A program made the position numbers and the translations under genes. Of a DNA stretch of 64,000 nucleotides, positions 1-8,388 are shown piece by piece (positions within the stretch are counted from its first letter, which is position 1; the number at the start of each line of letters is the position of its first letter). The DNA is from Caulobacter segnis (GTDB lineage Bacteria > Pseudomonadota > Alphaproteobacteria > Caulobacterales > Caulobacteraceae): assembly GCF_003243465.1 (NCBI RefSeq), contig NZ_QFQZ01000004.1, forward strand, positions 1-64,000, read 5' to 3'. Below the pieces are notes generated by a model that saw only the letters and a list, made by a program, of their open reading frames with translations, ran no database searches and was not told the origin of the DNA.

Positions 1-599
1 TTGATCAGCACGTCGATGTTGCCGCCGGCGTTGTCGATCGTCGAGACGAAGTCCTGCTGCTGGGTGATGGCCAGCCAGACGCCCTTGAACTGGACGTCGA
101 CGACCTTCCAGGTCTGGCCGCCGCCCAGCACGCGCCACGAGACCGGCAGCGGCTGGCTGATCTGGCCGCCCGAGATGGTGGTGTTGACGATCACGTCGCC
201 GGGCTTGCGAACGACCGAGCCGGTCACCTTCAGCTGTTCGCCGCGGTAGTCGTCGATGCGGTCCTGGTAGACGTTCTCGGCGTAGGTCCTGAAGGCTGGC
301 GCGAAGCGGGCCCGCTGTTCGGGGGTGATGGTGCGGGCGTACTTGCCCAGCACGAAATTGGTCACGCGCGGCACATCCGCCAGTTCGTCGATCGCCTGGT
401 GGAAGACCTGCTTCTTCTGGGCGTCGCTCATGCCTTTGTTGGCCAGCACGGAGATGACGCGCTGGGCCTTGGTCTGCACGAAGGCTTCCGCGCCCGGGTC
501 GCGGGCCTGGGCCATGGCGGGCGCGCTGATCGCGACGGCGCCGAGAAAAGCCAGAAGCGCGGCGTTGGCGCCGCGCCGGGTGTTGAGCTTCAGGGTCAT
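1..599 (-). CDS. mlaC: MlaC/Ttg2D family phospholipid-binding periplasmic protein (3' end cut by window)
   Basis: The reading frame starts at the ATG complementary to 597-599 and runs off the left edge, so only about 199 residues are present and the C-terminus is missing. It begins with a signal peptide (a TRR stretch, then a hydrophobic core ending APAMA-QA). The following text (EAFVQTKAQRVISVL, then FVLGKYAR and the later VTGSVVRKPGDVIVNT) matches the Ttg2D/MlaC fold that carries phospholipids across the periplasm between MlaA at the outer membrane and the MlaFEDB ABC complex. It lies 16 bases downstream of mlaA on the same strand, so the two are probably co-transcribed. The ABC genes mlaFED are not in the window. 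Confidence 0.85.
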   Translation of the reverse strand, partial: MTLKLNTRRGANAALLAFLGAVAISAPAMAQARDPGAEAFVQTKAQRVISVLANKGMSDAQKKQVFHQAIDELADVPRVTNFVLGKYARTITPEQRARFAPAFRTYAENVYQDRIDDYRGEQLKVTGSVVRKPGDVIVNTTISGGQISQPLPVSWRVLGGGQTWKVVDVQFKGVWLAITQQQDFVSTIDNAGGNIDVLI

Positions 600-615
600 G
601 TTCTTACCAGACGAA

Positions 616-1503
616 TTATTGAGGGCTCGGCGTCGCCGGAGCCGTATCGGACGGCGGCGAGTCGAAATCGGGTAGATCCTCGGCTGCGCCGGTGGCCTGT
701 CGAATGAAGGCTTCACGGTACTGTCCGTAGGCGGAACGCGCCGCGACGTATGGGTCGGGCGAGTCCTTCAACGCGCGGAAGGCCGGATCGGCCGAGGCCC
801 GCACGTCGACGATGGTGACGCCCAGACGGGCCTTGCCGAAATCGGTGCTGACGCCGCCGGCCACCGCGCTGACCGGGTCGGTGACCATGTCCAGCGCCCG
901 GCCAATGCCGTCGCGGACGTTCAGCGGACCCATCAGCGGCACGTAGATATAGGCCCCGGGGCCCGCGCCGTAATAGCCGAAGGTCTGGCCGAAGTCGGAG
1001 TCGCGGCGCGGCAGATGCATCTTGGACGCCACGTCGAACAGGCCCAGGACGCCGACGGTCGAATTGACCACGAAGCGGGCGGTCGATCGCATGGCCCGCT
1101 TGGGCTTACCCTGCAGCGCGAAGTTGATGACGGTGTTGGGCTCGCCGAGATTGTAGACGACCGAGCTCACCCGGTTGCGGACCGGGCGGGGCGTCACGGC
1201 CATGTAGCCATGGGCGATCGGCGCCAGCAGCACCTTGTCCAGCCCCATGCCAAGCTTGAACGCGCCGCGGTTGAAGCCTTCCCACGGATCATTGGCGGGC
1301 GCCGAACCGGTCGGCTGCTCCTGGGCGTGGACCGCCGGAGCGACGGCCAGAAGCCCCGCAGCCATCGCGATCGCGGCGGCGTTATACCGCCCGCCGAACG
1401 CCTGTCGGCGCGCGCCCTTGTCCTGATCGCTCCCACGTGTGCTCCTGATTCCGAAGCCCCCATGTATTGGCGCGCCGCTCCGTATCAAGATTGAGGCGAT
1501 CAT
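616..1503 (-). CDS. mlaA: MlaA (VacJ) family outer-membrane lipid-asymmetry protein
   Basis: A 295-residue protein with the MlaA/VacJ signature: NDPWEGFNRGAFKLGMGLD near residues 71-89, NRVSSVVYNLGEPNTVINFALQGK, and FGQTFGYYGAGPGAYIYVPLMGPLN-type text. MlaA sits in the outer membrane and passes mislocalised phospholipids to MlaC, whose gene follows directly. The E. coli protein is a lipoprotein, but this frame has no cysteine at all. It shows instead a type I-like signal ending AVHA-QEQ, preceded by an unusually long N-terminus of about 45 residues. No internal in-frame ATG sits closer to the signal core, so the true start is uncertain. The C-terminus is proline- and serine-rich. Confidence 0.88.
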   Translation of the reverse strand: MIASILIRSGAPIHGGFGIRSTRGSDQDKGARRQAFGGRYNAAAIAMAAGLLAVAPAVHAQEQPTGSAPANDPWEGFNRGAFKLGMGLDKVLLAPIAHGYMAVTPRPVRNRVSSVVYNLGEPNTVINFALQGKPKRAMRSTARFVVNSTVGVLGLFDVASKMHLPRRDSDFGQTFGYYGAGPGAYIYVPLMGPLNVRDGIGRALDMVTDPVSAVAGGVSTDFGKARLGVTIVDVRASADPAFRALKDSPDPYVAARSAYGQYREAFIRQATGAAEDLPDFDSPPSDTAPATPSPQ

Positions 1504-1640
1504 TTCGGTCCACTCAGCTGTTCTTTTGCGCCGATTGCTCGGCGACTGAGGCCGAGAGGCCGCAGTCGGCCGAGATCTTCACAGACGCACAGGACGTCAC
1601 CGGAGAGTCACGGACGTGCCCAAGCCGTTAGGCGGCATTA

Positions 1641-1706
1641 TCAGATATATCGAAAATAGCTCTTGACCACCTGAGATTCCGATATATCTGTAATTCCGAT
1701 ATAACG
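1641..1706. promoter_or_regulatory. Inverted-repeat operator and promoter region of the PadR gene
   Basis: CAGATATATCG at 1642-1652 is repeated in inverted orientation as CGATATATCTG at 1680-1690, and a third, partial copy (CCGATATAACG) lies at 1696-1706. A TTGACC box at 1663-1668 sits between the two complete arms and could be the -35 element. The region is strikingly AT-rich against the surrounding DNA. The layout is what is expected if the PadR protein encoded immediately downstream binds here and represses its own operon. The binding itself is inference. Confidence 0.6.
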
Positions 1707-1724
1707 AAACGGAGTCGAAAAGAC

Positions 1725-2303
1725 ATGTTTGGAAGACATCATCATCATCACCGCGGGCGCTGGGACGGTCGCGGCGACGCGCATCACGGCCGCCACCCGT
1801 TCGGCTTTCACGGCGGTCCTCCCGGACGCGGCCGCGGCGGTCGCATGGGCCGGTTCTTCGATCACGGCGACCTGCGCTTCGTGGTGCTCAAGCTGATCGC
1901 CGACAAGCCCAGCCACGGCTACGAGCTGATCAAGGCCATCGAGACCGCGGCCGGCGGCGCCTATAGCCCCAGCCCCGGCGTGGTCTATCCGACCCTGACC
2001 CTGCTGGAGGAAATGGGCTACGTCACCGCCAGCGACGCCGGCGGCGGCAAGAAGCTCTACACGATCACGCCCGAGGGCGAGGCGTTCCTTGCCAGCAACG
2101 ACGCGCCCGTCCGCTCGCTGTTCGAGCGCATGGCCGAAGCGGCGTCCGCCAGCGCGGCCTTCTCGCCGCAGATCCTGCGGGCTCGCGAGAACCTGAAGAC
2201 GGCGTTGCGGCTCAAGCTGCACGGCGGCCAGCTGACGGCCGAACAGATCGCGGCGGTGGCCAAGGCGCTGGACGACGCCGCGTCCGTCATCGAATCGGTC
2301 TGA
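1725..2303 (+). CDS. PadR family transcriptional regulator with His/Gly-rich N-terminus
   Basis: A 192-residue protein. Residues 1-45 are a histidine-, glycine- and arginine-rich tail that begins with five consecutive histidines. The PadR winged helix follows: LRFVVLKLIADKPSHGYELIK, then PSPGVVYPTLTLLEEMGYV, then KLYTITPEGEAFL at about residues 107-119. The C-terminal helix (FSPQILRARENLKTALRLKL) would form the dimer interface. It is followed after 11 bases by a DUF2218 gene, a frequent partner of such regulators. PadR proteins are ligand-responsive repressors. The histidine tail suggests metal binding, but nothing in the sequence proves the ligand. Confidence 0.9.
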   Translation: MFGRHHHHHRGRWDGRGDAHHGRHPFGFHGGPPGRGRGGRMGRFFDHGDLRFVVLKLIADKPSHGYELIKAIETAAGGAYSPSPGVVYPTLTLLEEMGYVTASDAGGGKKLYTITPEGEAFLASNDAPVRSLFERMAEAASASAAFSPQILRARENLKTALRLKLHGGQLTAEQIAAVAKALDDAASVIESV

Positions 2304-2314
2304 GGGAGGCGACC

Positions 2315-2650
2315 ATGCAGAGCCACGCCCGCGTCGCCACCGACAAGGCGGCCCGCTACATGACCCAGCTGGCCAAGCACTGGAGCCACAAGTTCGAGGT
2401 CACCTATGACGAGACCTCGGCCCTGTTTCCGCTGCCGCTGGGAACCTGCCACATGACCGCCCACCCGGACGGCCTCGACATCACGCTCGAGGCCGCCGAC
2501 CTGGAGGGCTTGACGCGTCTCGAGGACGTGGTGGCCAAGCACCTCGATCGCTTCGCTTTCCGCGAGGGCGAGTTGAAGTACGGCTGGACGCGAGCCTGGC
2601 CGGCCGGCGGCCTCGATCCGGCGGCGATCCGCATGAACATCGCTCCCTGA
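2315..2650 (+). CDS. DUF2218 family protein
   Basis: A 111-residue protein of the DUF2218 family, recognised from the pattern YMTQLAKHWSHKFEV, then a central LPLGTCHMTAHPDGLDI, then LEDVVAKHLDRFAFREGEL near the C-terminus. It has no signal peptide or membrane segment and should be cytoplasmic. It starts 11 bases after the PadR gene behind a GGGAGG-type ribosome site, so both share one transcript. Conserved histidines and a cysteine are compatible with metal binding. DUF2218 genes often occur near iron-uptake or metal-responsive regulators, but the biochemical role is unknown. Confidence 0.85.
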   Translation: MQSHARVATDKAARYMTQLAKHWSHKFEVTYDETSALFPLPLGTCHMTAHPDGLDITLEAADLEGLTRLEDVVAKHLDRFAFREGELKYGWTRAWPAGGLDPAAIRMNIAP

Positions 2651-2738
2651 AGCCAGGGGGCCGCGTTCGAAGAACGCTGGTCATCTCCGGTTCATGCGAG
2701 CTTCGCTTTAAGGCGGGTCGAGCTTGTCGAGGATGACC

Positions 2739-3191
2739 ATGAAGACTGTGATGACCGCCACCTTCCTGCTGGCGCTGACCTTCGCGTCCGGCGCCGAGGC
2801 CGCGCCTCGGGCCCGGGTGCGCGACGTGGTGATCCACGCCGGATGGACCTGGGGCCAGGGCCCCAGCGAGACCTTCACGCGGACCCTGACCGAAGAGGTG
2901 GACGAAGGCCTGGCCGCCTGCGCCGCGGGTCAGGACCTGCGGCTCGATCTAAAGATCGAGCGGCTGAATGTGCGCCATCTGGGCGACATCGACCTCAACC
3001 GTCCCAACCGCCTGGTCGCCCAGGTCAAGGTGAGGCGGGCCAGCGACAAGGCCGTGATCGATCTCCAGCGGATCGACGTGCAGACGCCCGACGAGGGCCT
3101 GATGGCGGCCGTTCGCGACCCCGAGCTCATCCTGGCCGAGGCCACCGGCCGGGCGATCTGCCGGACCTTCTTCGCCGCTCCGGCGGCTTGA
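2739..3191 (+). CDS. Small secreted protein of unknown function
   Basis: I do not recognise this family. The 150-residue product begins MKTVMTATFLLAL and has a signal peptide probably cut after EA-A near residue 20. The mature part is a mixed alpha/beta domain with two cysteines and segments such as QDLRLDLKIERLNVRHLGDIDL and NRLVAQVKVRRASDKAVIDL, which read like amphipathic beta strands. The frame is open upstream to a TTG at 2724 and an ATG at 2733. The ATG at 2739 is preferred because a GAGGA ribosome site (2729-2733) lies 5 bases before it and it gives the best signal peptide. It stands alone, convergent with the peptidase gene that ends at 3207. Confidence 0.7.
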   Translation: MKTVMTATFLLALTFASGAEAAPRARVRDVVIHAGWTWGQGPSETFTRTLTEEVDEGLAACAAGQDLRLDLKIERLNVRHLGDIDLNRPNRLVAQVKVRRASDKAVIDLQRIDVQTPDEGLMAAVRDPELILAEATGRAICRTFFAAPAA

Positions 3192-3206
3192 GGGCCTAGC
3201 CTTCCG

Positions 3207-5348
3207 TCAGTCCATCAGCCGGCGCGTCAGGTACACGTACTCCAGCGCCTGCCGCCGGGCCGTTTCGGCCAGGTTGGCAGCGCCGGCGTGGCCGCCGTCG
3301 ATGTTCTCATAATAGAGCACCGGATAGCCCAGCTCCATCAGCCGCGCGGCCGCCTTGCGGGCGTGGGCCGGATGGACGCGGTCGTCCTTGGTCGAGGTCT
3401 CGATGAAGACCTCGGGATAGTTCCTGCCGGCCTTCAGGTTGGAGTAGGGGTCGTACTTGGCGATCACCGCCCGCTCGGACGGGATGGCCGGATCGCCGTA
3501 TTCGCCGACCCACGAGGCGCCGGCCCCGAGCTGGCTGTAGCGGATCATGTCGAACAGCGGCACCTGCACGACGACGGCGTTGTAGAGTTCGGGCCGTTGG
3601 GTCAAGGCGACGCCCATCAAGAGGCCGCCGTTGCTGCCGCCCATGATCCCCAGGCGCCGGGGCGAGGTGATCTTGCGGGCGATCAGGTCCTGGGAGACGG
3701 CGAAGAAGTCGTCATAGACCTTCTGACGGTTGGCCTTCAGGCCCGCCTCGTGCCAGGCCGGGCCGAACTCGCCGCCGCCGCGGATGTTGGCGACGACATA
3801 GGTCCCGCCGCGCTCCAGCCACAGCTTGCCCATAACGCCCGAATAGCCAGGGGTCAGCGGCACCTGGAAACCGCCATAGGCGTAGAGCAGGGTGGGGGAC
3901 GATCCGTCGTACTTCACGCCCTTGGGCCGCACCACGAAGTAGGGGATCTTCACCCCATCCGAAGAGGTCGCCTCGAACTGCTCGACCACGTGGGTCGAGG
4001 CGTCGAAGCGGGCGGGCGAGGCCTTGACCTGCTCGAGCTTCAGCGTCGCCGCGTCGGCCAGCCAGAAGGTGCTGGGCGTCAGATAGCCGGTGACGCTGAC
4101 AAAGATCCGGTCGTCCTGGTCCGAGGCCGAGCCCAAGCCGATGCTGGAATTGGCCGGCAGGTCCAGTTTCTGCGAGGTCCAGCCCTTGGGGCCGTGGCTG
4201 AACACCAGGGCCGCGCCCTTGACGTTGTCCAGCAGGCTGACGACCAGCTTGTTGCGGGTGCTGTTGACGGATTCCACCGACTGGCGCGCGGATGGGCGCA
4301 GCACCAGCGTCGCCGCCGCCTTGTCCGGCGCGGCCTTAAGCTTGGCCAGGTCGAAGCTGACCAGGTCGCCGGTTTTGAAGCCCCTGGCCGGCCAGTCCTG
4401 CTCCATCAGCACGACCATCTGGCCGTCGACATAGCCCTGGATCGAGCTCTTCAAGGGCAAATCGAGCTTCACCGGCTGGGCGCCGTCGAGCAGATGATAT
4501 TCACGCTCGAAGAAGGTCACGCCGCGGTAGGCCATTTTCGCGACGACCTTGCCGTCGGCGTCGCGAAGAATGAACGGACTGACCGAGACGTCGGTCTTCT
4601 GGCCGCGATAGATCTCGACGGCCTGGTCCAGGGCCTGGCCGCGCTTCAGGGTCTTCAGGACATAGGCGTATCCGGAGTTCGTCAGTTCGCCCGGCGCCCA
4701 CTCCCGGCCGACCAGAAGGGTGTCCTTGTCGAGCCAGCTATAGTTCTGCTTGCCCTCGGGCAGGACGAAGCCGCCGTCGACGAAGGTCTTGGTCGTGGTG
4801 TCGAACTCGCGGACGCTGACCGCGTCCTTGCCGCCGTTCGACAGGGTGACCAGGCAACGGGTCTCTTCGGGCGGCAGGCAGCTGGCGCCCTTGAACACCC
4901 AGTTGGCGTTCTCGGCCTTGGAGAGGGCGTCGATGTCGAGGATCGTCTCCCAGGCCGGCTGGGCGGTGCGGTAGCTCTCCAGCGTCGTCTTGCGCCACAG
5001 GCCGCGCACGTGGTCGGCGTCCTGCCAGAAGTTGCGCAAGGATCCGTCGCCGGCGAACGAAACCCCCGGTACGCGGTCCTTGGCGTTCAGGATCGCCAGG
5101 GCCTTGGCCTCCAGGTCGGCGTAGCGGGCGTCGCCCTGCAGCACGCCCAGGCTGCGCGTGTTCTCGGCCTTCGCCCAGTCGAGGGGGCGGGTTCCCTCGA
5201 TCTCCTCCATCCACAGATAGGGATCGTCCTTGCCCAGCTCGGACAGGGGCGTGCGGGCTTCGGCGGGCTTGGCGCCGTCGGCGGCGGTCGCGGGGGTCAG
5301 GGTCATCAGACTCGTGGTGGCCAGGAGGGCGAGGAGAAGGCGCTTCAT
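3207..5348 (-). CDS. Secreted prolyl oligopeptidase family serine peptidase (S9A), copy 1
   Basis: A 713-residue exported peptidase (signal MKRLLLALLATTSLMTL, cut near TATAA-D). An N-terminal beta-propeller precedes an alpha/beta hydrolase domain. Catalytic serine 572 lies in GGSNGG, an aspartate lies in the KDDRVHP motif, and histidine 687 lies in GGHAG. Family members cleave short peptides after proline in the periplasm. The gene follows copy 2 without a gap: its ATG directly abuts the TAG of that gene on the minus strand, so translation is probably coupled. The copies share their architecture and long stretches such as the GDPAIPSERA/GDPAIPAERA segment, which points to tandem duplication followed by divergence. 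Confidence 0.93.
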   Translation of the reverse strand: MKRLLLALLATTSLMTLTPATAADGAKPAEARTPLSELGKDDPYLWMEEIEGTRPLDWAKAENTRSLGVLQGDARYADLEAKALAILNAKDRVPGVSFAGDGSLRNFWQDADHVRGLWRKTTLESYRTAQPAWETILDIDALSKAENANWVFKGASCLPPEETRCLVTLSNGGKDAVSVREFDTTTKTFVDGGFVLPEGKQNYSWLDKDTLLVGREWAPGELTNSGYAYVLKTLKRGQALDQAVEIYRGQKTDVSVSPFILRDADGKVVAKMAYRGVTFFEREYHLLDGAQPVKLDLPLKSSIQGYVDGQMVVLMEQDWPARGFKTGDLVSFDLAKLKAAPDKAAATLVLRPSARQSVESVNSTRNKLVVSLLDNVKGAALVFSHGPKGWTSQKLDLPANSSIGLGSASDQDDRIFVSVTGYLTPSTFWLADAATLKLEQVKASPARFDASTHVVEQFEATSSDGVKIPYFVVRPKGVKYDGSSPTLLYAYGGFQVPLTPGYSGVMGKLWLERGGTYVVANIRGGGEFGPAWHEAGLKANRQKVYDDFFAVSQDLIARKITSPRRLGIMGGSNGGLLMGVALTQRPELYNAVVVQVPLFDMIRYSQLGAGASWVGEYGDPAIPSERAVIAKYDPYSNLKAGRNYPEVFIETSTKDDRVHPAHARKAAARLMELGYPVLYYENIDGGHAGAANLAETARRQALEYVYLTRRLMD

Positions 5349-7502
5349 CTAGTGGTCCATCAGCTGGCGCGACAGGTAGGTGTAGTGCAGGGCCCAGCGG
5401 CGGGCGTTGGCCTTGGGGTCGGCGCCGTTGGCGTGACCGCCGTCGGTGTTCTCGAAATAGAGGTGGTCGACTTTCAGGTCGTCCAGGCGGGCGGCGAACT
5501 TGCGGGCGTGGCCGGGGTGGACGCGGTCGTCCTTGGTCGAGGTCGTGATATAGGCCAGGGGATATTTCACGCCGGCTTTGAGGTTCTGGTAGGGGCTGTA
5601 TTTCTCGATCCAGGCCCGCTCGGCCGGAATGGCCGGGTCGCCGTATTCGCCGATCCACGAGGCGCCGGCCGGCAGCTGGGTGTAGCGGATCATGTCCAGC
5701 AGCGGGCTTTCGACCACCACCGCGTTCCACAGGTCCGGACGCTCGGTCATGGCCACGCCCATCAGCAGGCCGCCGTTCGAGCGGCCGTAGGCGCCGAGGT
5801 GGCGCGGGGCGGTGGCCTTGTCGGCGATCAGCTTTTCGGCGACCGCGAAATAGTCGTCATAGGCCCGCTGGCGGTTGGCCTTCAGCGCCGCCTCGTGCCA
5901 GGCCGGCCCGAACTCGCCGCCGCCCCGGATGTTGGCCACAGCGTAGGCGCCGCCGCGCTCCAGCCACAGCTTGCCGACCAGCGGGTCGTAGACCGGCAGC
6001 TTGGACAGGTTGAAGCCGCCATAGGCGTGCAGCAGGGTCGGGTTCTGACCGTTCAGCTTCCAGTCCTTCCTGTGGACCAGGAAGTAGGGGATGGCCGTAC
6101 CGTCTTTTGAGGTCGCCGATTTCTGCTCGACCACCAGGTTCTTGGCGTCGAACAGGGCGGGCAGGGCCTTGACCGTCTGGGCGGTGGTTCCGGTGGCGTC
6201 GGCCAGCTTCAGCTGGGTGGGCGTCAGGAAGCCCTCGACGGTGTAGAAGACGTCGTCGCCCTCGTCGGCGTGCGAGCCCAGCGAGACGGCGGCGTTGTCG
6301 ATGACCGGCAGCGGCTGGGACGTCACCCCGAACTCGCCGCGTAGCCGCAAACTGACCAGGCTGCCGCGGACATTGTCGTAAACGACGGCCAGCACGCGGT
6401 GGTCGGTCACGGCGACCTGGTCGATCGACTGGCGCGGGCCGGGGGCCAGCAGTTGGCAGGGATCGCAGTCGTTGCTGATCGCGATCTCCTTGTCGCGCGC
6501 CTTGGTCAGAAATCCTGGCGACACGGCGACGAGCGAGCCGGCTGGAAAGCTCTTCGCCGAGGCATTCGAGTCGATGGTCCACGGCTCCTCGATCTTGAGG
6601 ACCAGCTTGCCGCCGATCAGACCGCGCACGCCGACCTTCTGCGGGATCGGCAGCCGCTCGGCCCGCTGGCCGTCCCACAGGTAAGTCTCATCGTGGAAGA
6701 AGTCGGTGGCGCGGGTCAGCAGCACCACGCGGTTTCCGGCCGCGTCGCGCAGCACGTTCGGCCGGGCCGAGACGTCGCTCTTCTGGCCTCGGAAGATCTC
6801 GACCGCCTCGCTCAGCGCCTGGCCGCGCTTCAGCGTCTTGATCACGAAGCCGTAGCCGCTGTCCGTCGTCGTGCCGGGACCCCAGTCGCGGGTCAGGATC
6901 AGGGTGTCGGCGTCCAGCCATTCGATGGTCTGCTTGCTCTCGGGTAGGACGAAGCCGCCCGCGGCCGGATCGATGAAGCTCTTGGTCGTCAGGTCGAATT
7001 CGCGGACCGTGACGGCGTCCTTGCCGCCGTTAGATAGCGAGATCAGGCACCGGTCGTGGGTCTCGGGTCGGCAGTCCGCGCCCTTCCAGATCCAGTTCCT
7101 GCCCTCGGCGGCGGCCAGGGCGTCCAGATCGATCACCGTTTCCCACTGGGGATCGGCGGACTTGTAGGACTCCAGGCTCGTCCGCCGCCAAACGCCGCGA
7201 ACGTGGGTCTGGTCCTGCCAGAAGTTGAAGACCGTCTTGCCGACGAAGGTCGGCATGGCGATCCGGTCCTTGCTGGCCAGGATCTTCAGCGCGTCGGCCT
7301 GCAGGCCGGCGAAGCGCGGATCGGCCGACAGCAGCGGCAGCGTCTTGTCGTTCTGCGCCTTTACCCAGGCCAGGGACTCGGGGCTTTCGACCGCCTCCAG
7401 GGCCAGGTGAGGATCTACCGTCTGCGATAAGGCCGCGCCGGCCGGAACGGAGGACAGGATCGCGGCCAGGGCGATCGCGGAACAAGCTCGGAACAGGATC
7501 AT
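5349..7502 (-). CDS. Secreted prolyl oligopeptidase family serine peptidase (S9A), copy 2
   Basis: A 717-residue paralogue of the downstream gene. It has a signal peptide (MILFRACSAIALAAILSS, cut near AALS-Q), a beta-propeller, and a catalytic domain with serine 575 in GRSNGG, the KDDRVHP aspartate motif, and histidine 690 in GGHANG. The residue before the nucleophile serine is arginine here and glycine in copy 1, one visible difference at the active site. It is the first gene of the pair on the minus strand. A possible function is peptide scavenging. Each copy retains a full catalytic triad, so both are probably active, perhaps with different substrates. Confidence 0.93.
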   Translation of the reverse strand: MILFRACSAIALAAILSSVPAGAALSQTVDPHLALEAVESPESLAWVKAQNDKTLPLLSADPRFAGLQADALKILASKDRIAMPTFVGKTVFNFWQDQTHVRGVWRRTSLESYKSADPQWETVIDLDALAAAEGRNWIWKGADCRPETHDRCLISLSNGGKDAVTVREFDLTTKSFIDPAAGGFVLPESKQTIEWLDADTLILTRDWGPGTTTDSGYGFVIKTLKRGQALSEAVEIFRGQKSDVSARPNVLRDAAGNRVVLLTRATDFFHDETYLWDGQRAERLPIPQKVGVRGLIGGKLVLKIEEPWTIDSNASAKSFPAGSLVAVSPGFLTKARDKEIAISNDCDPCQLLAPGPRQSIDQVAVTDHRVLAVVYDNVRGSLVSLRLRGEFGVTSQPLPVIDNAAVSLGSHADEGDDVFYTVEGFLTPTQLKLADATGTTAQTVKALPALFDAKNLVVEQKSATSKDGTAIPYFLVHRKDWKLNGQNPTLLHAYGGFNLSKLPVYDPLVGKLWLERGGAYAVANIRGGGEFGPAWHEAALKANRQRAYDDYFAVAEKLIADKATAPRHLGAYGRSNGGLLMGVAMTERPDLWNAVVVESPLLDMIRYTQLPAGASWIGEYGDPAIPAERAWIEKYSPYQNLKAGVKYPLAYITTSTKDDRVHPGHARKFAARLDDLKVDHLYFENTDGGHANGADPKANARRWALHYTYLSRQLMDH

Positions 7503-7556
7503 GGCGGGGGACGGTAGCGCAAATTTTTACCCGCGCCAGAGCTATGCCAAGCGCGA

Positions 7557-8357
7557 TCACACCCCGTCGTCGGGAATGTTCAACAGCTTGCCACAGGCCT
7601 TGCAGTGCACGGCGTCCGGATCGTGCCGGCGCAGGCCGCAGGCCTCGCAGGGGTGGACGACCTTGTGTGGCCGCAGGATCGACTGGATCAGGCCGATGAA
7701 CAGCGACACCCCGCCCAGCATCACCGCCATCGACAGCAGCTTGCCCCAGACCCCCGGCAGGGTGACGTCGCCATAGCCGGTGGTCGTCAGGCTGGTGACC
7801 GTGAAGTAGAGCGCGTCGACATAGCCGCCGATGCCCTCGTGCCGGCCCGCGAAGCTCGTATAGACGAAGCCCGTCACCACGAAGACGAAGGTCACCAGCG
7901 AACTGGCCGCCCGGGTCACGTCCTCGACCCGGGTGTCGTCGTAGCGTCGCCCGATCGTGCGCCAGAAGAACTCGCTGTGGATCAGGGTCCACAGGCGCAA
8001 CACCCGCAGGAAGCCGAAGTTGAACAGCCAGGCCGGGAACAGCAGGGTCGCGAGGATCAGCAGGTCCAGCCAGACGATCGGCTTTCGCAGCCACGCCTTT
8101 ATATCCCCGTGCGCCACGGCCCGCGCGGCCAGGTCCAGCGCCAGGAACGTCGCGACGCCATAGTCGATCAGGTAGAAGGTCACGCCGTGGCGCTGCATCA
8201 GCGGCGCGGCGATGAAGAAGGCGATGATCGCGATGTCGATCAGGATGATCGCATAGCGGAATCGCACCGCCGTCGGCGACGCGCCGTGATACAGCGCACG
8301 CAGCCGGGCCCGCAGCCTCAGCCCCTCTTGATCCTGACGCTGATGGTCGCGGTGCAT
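7557..8357 (-). CDS. Voltage-gated-like potassium channel with C-terminal zinc ribbon
   Basis: A 266-residue membrane protein. Four to six hydrophobic segments are followed by a pore loop with the K+ selectivity filter TTTGYGD (about residue 190) and a last transmembrane helix. A segment FLRVLRLWTLIHSEFFWR resembles a reduced S4 with spaced arginines. The C-terminus carries CX2C-X11-CX2C (CEACG...CKACG), a cytoplasmic zinc ribbon not usual in simple KcsA-type channels. The frame is open further upstream to 8552, but the ATG at 8357 is chosen because longer versions overlap dapF. It is divergent from dapF with only 31 bases between. Confidence 0.85.
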   Translation of the reverse strand: MHRDHQRQDQEGLRLRARLRALYHGASPTAVRFRYAIILIDIAIIAFFIAAPLMQRHGVTFYLIDYGVATFLALDLAARAVAHGDIKAWLRKPIVWLDLLILATLLFPAWLFNFGFLRVLRLWTLIHSEFFWRTIGRRYDDTRVEDVTRAASSLVTFVFVVTGFVYTSFAGRHEGIGGYVDALYFTVTSLTTTGYGDVTLPGVWGKLLSMAVMLGGVSLFIGLIQSILRPHKVVHPCEACGLRRHDPDAVHCKACGKLLNIPDDGV

Positions 8358-8388
8358 TTTGCGCGGCTTTCCACTATATAGCCCGGCC

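Noticed and set aside
3288..6110. A plus-strand open frame of 940 codons antisense to both peptidases
   Set aside because: It spans the boundary of two real minus-strand genes and shows only low-complexity shadow sequence.
8359..8388. Upstream start for dapF at 8359
   Set aside because: The extra ten residues do not match DapF, while MSRTFLKMNG at 8389 does.
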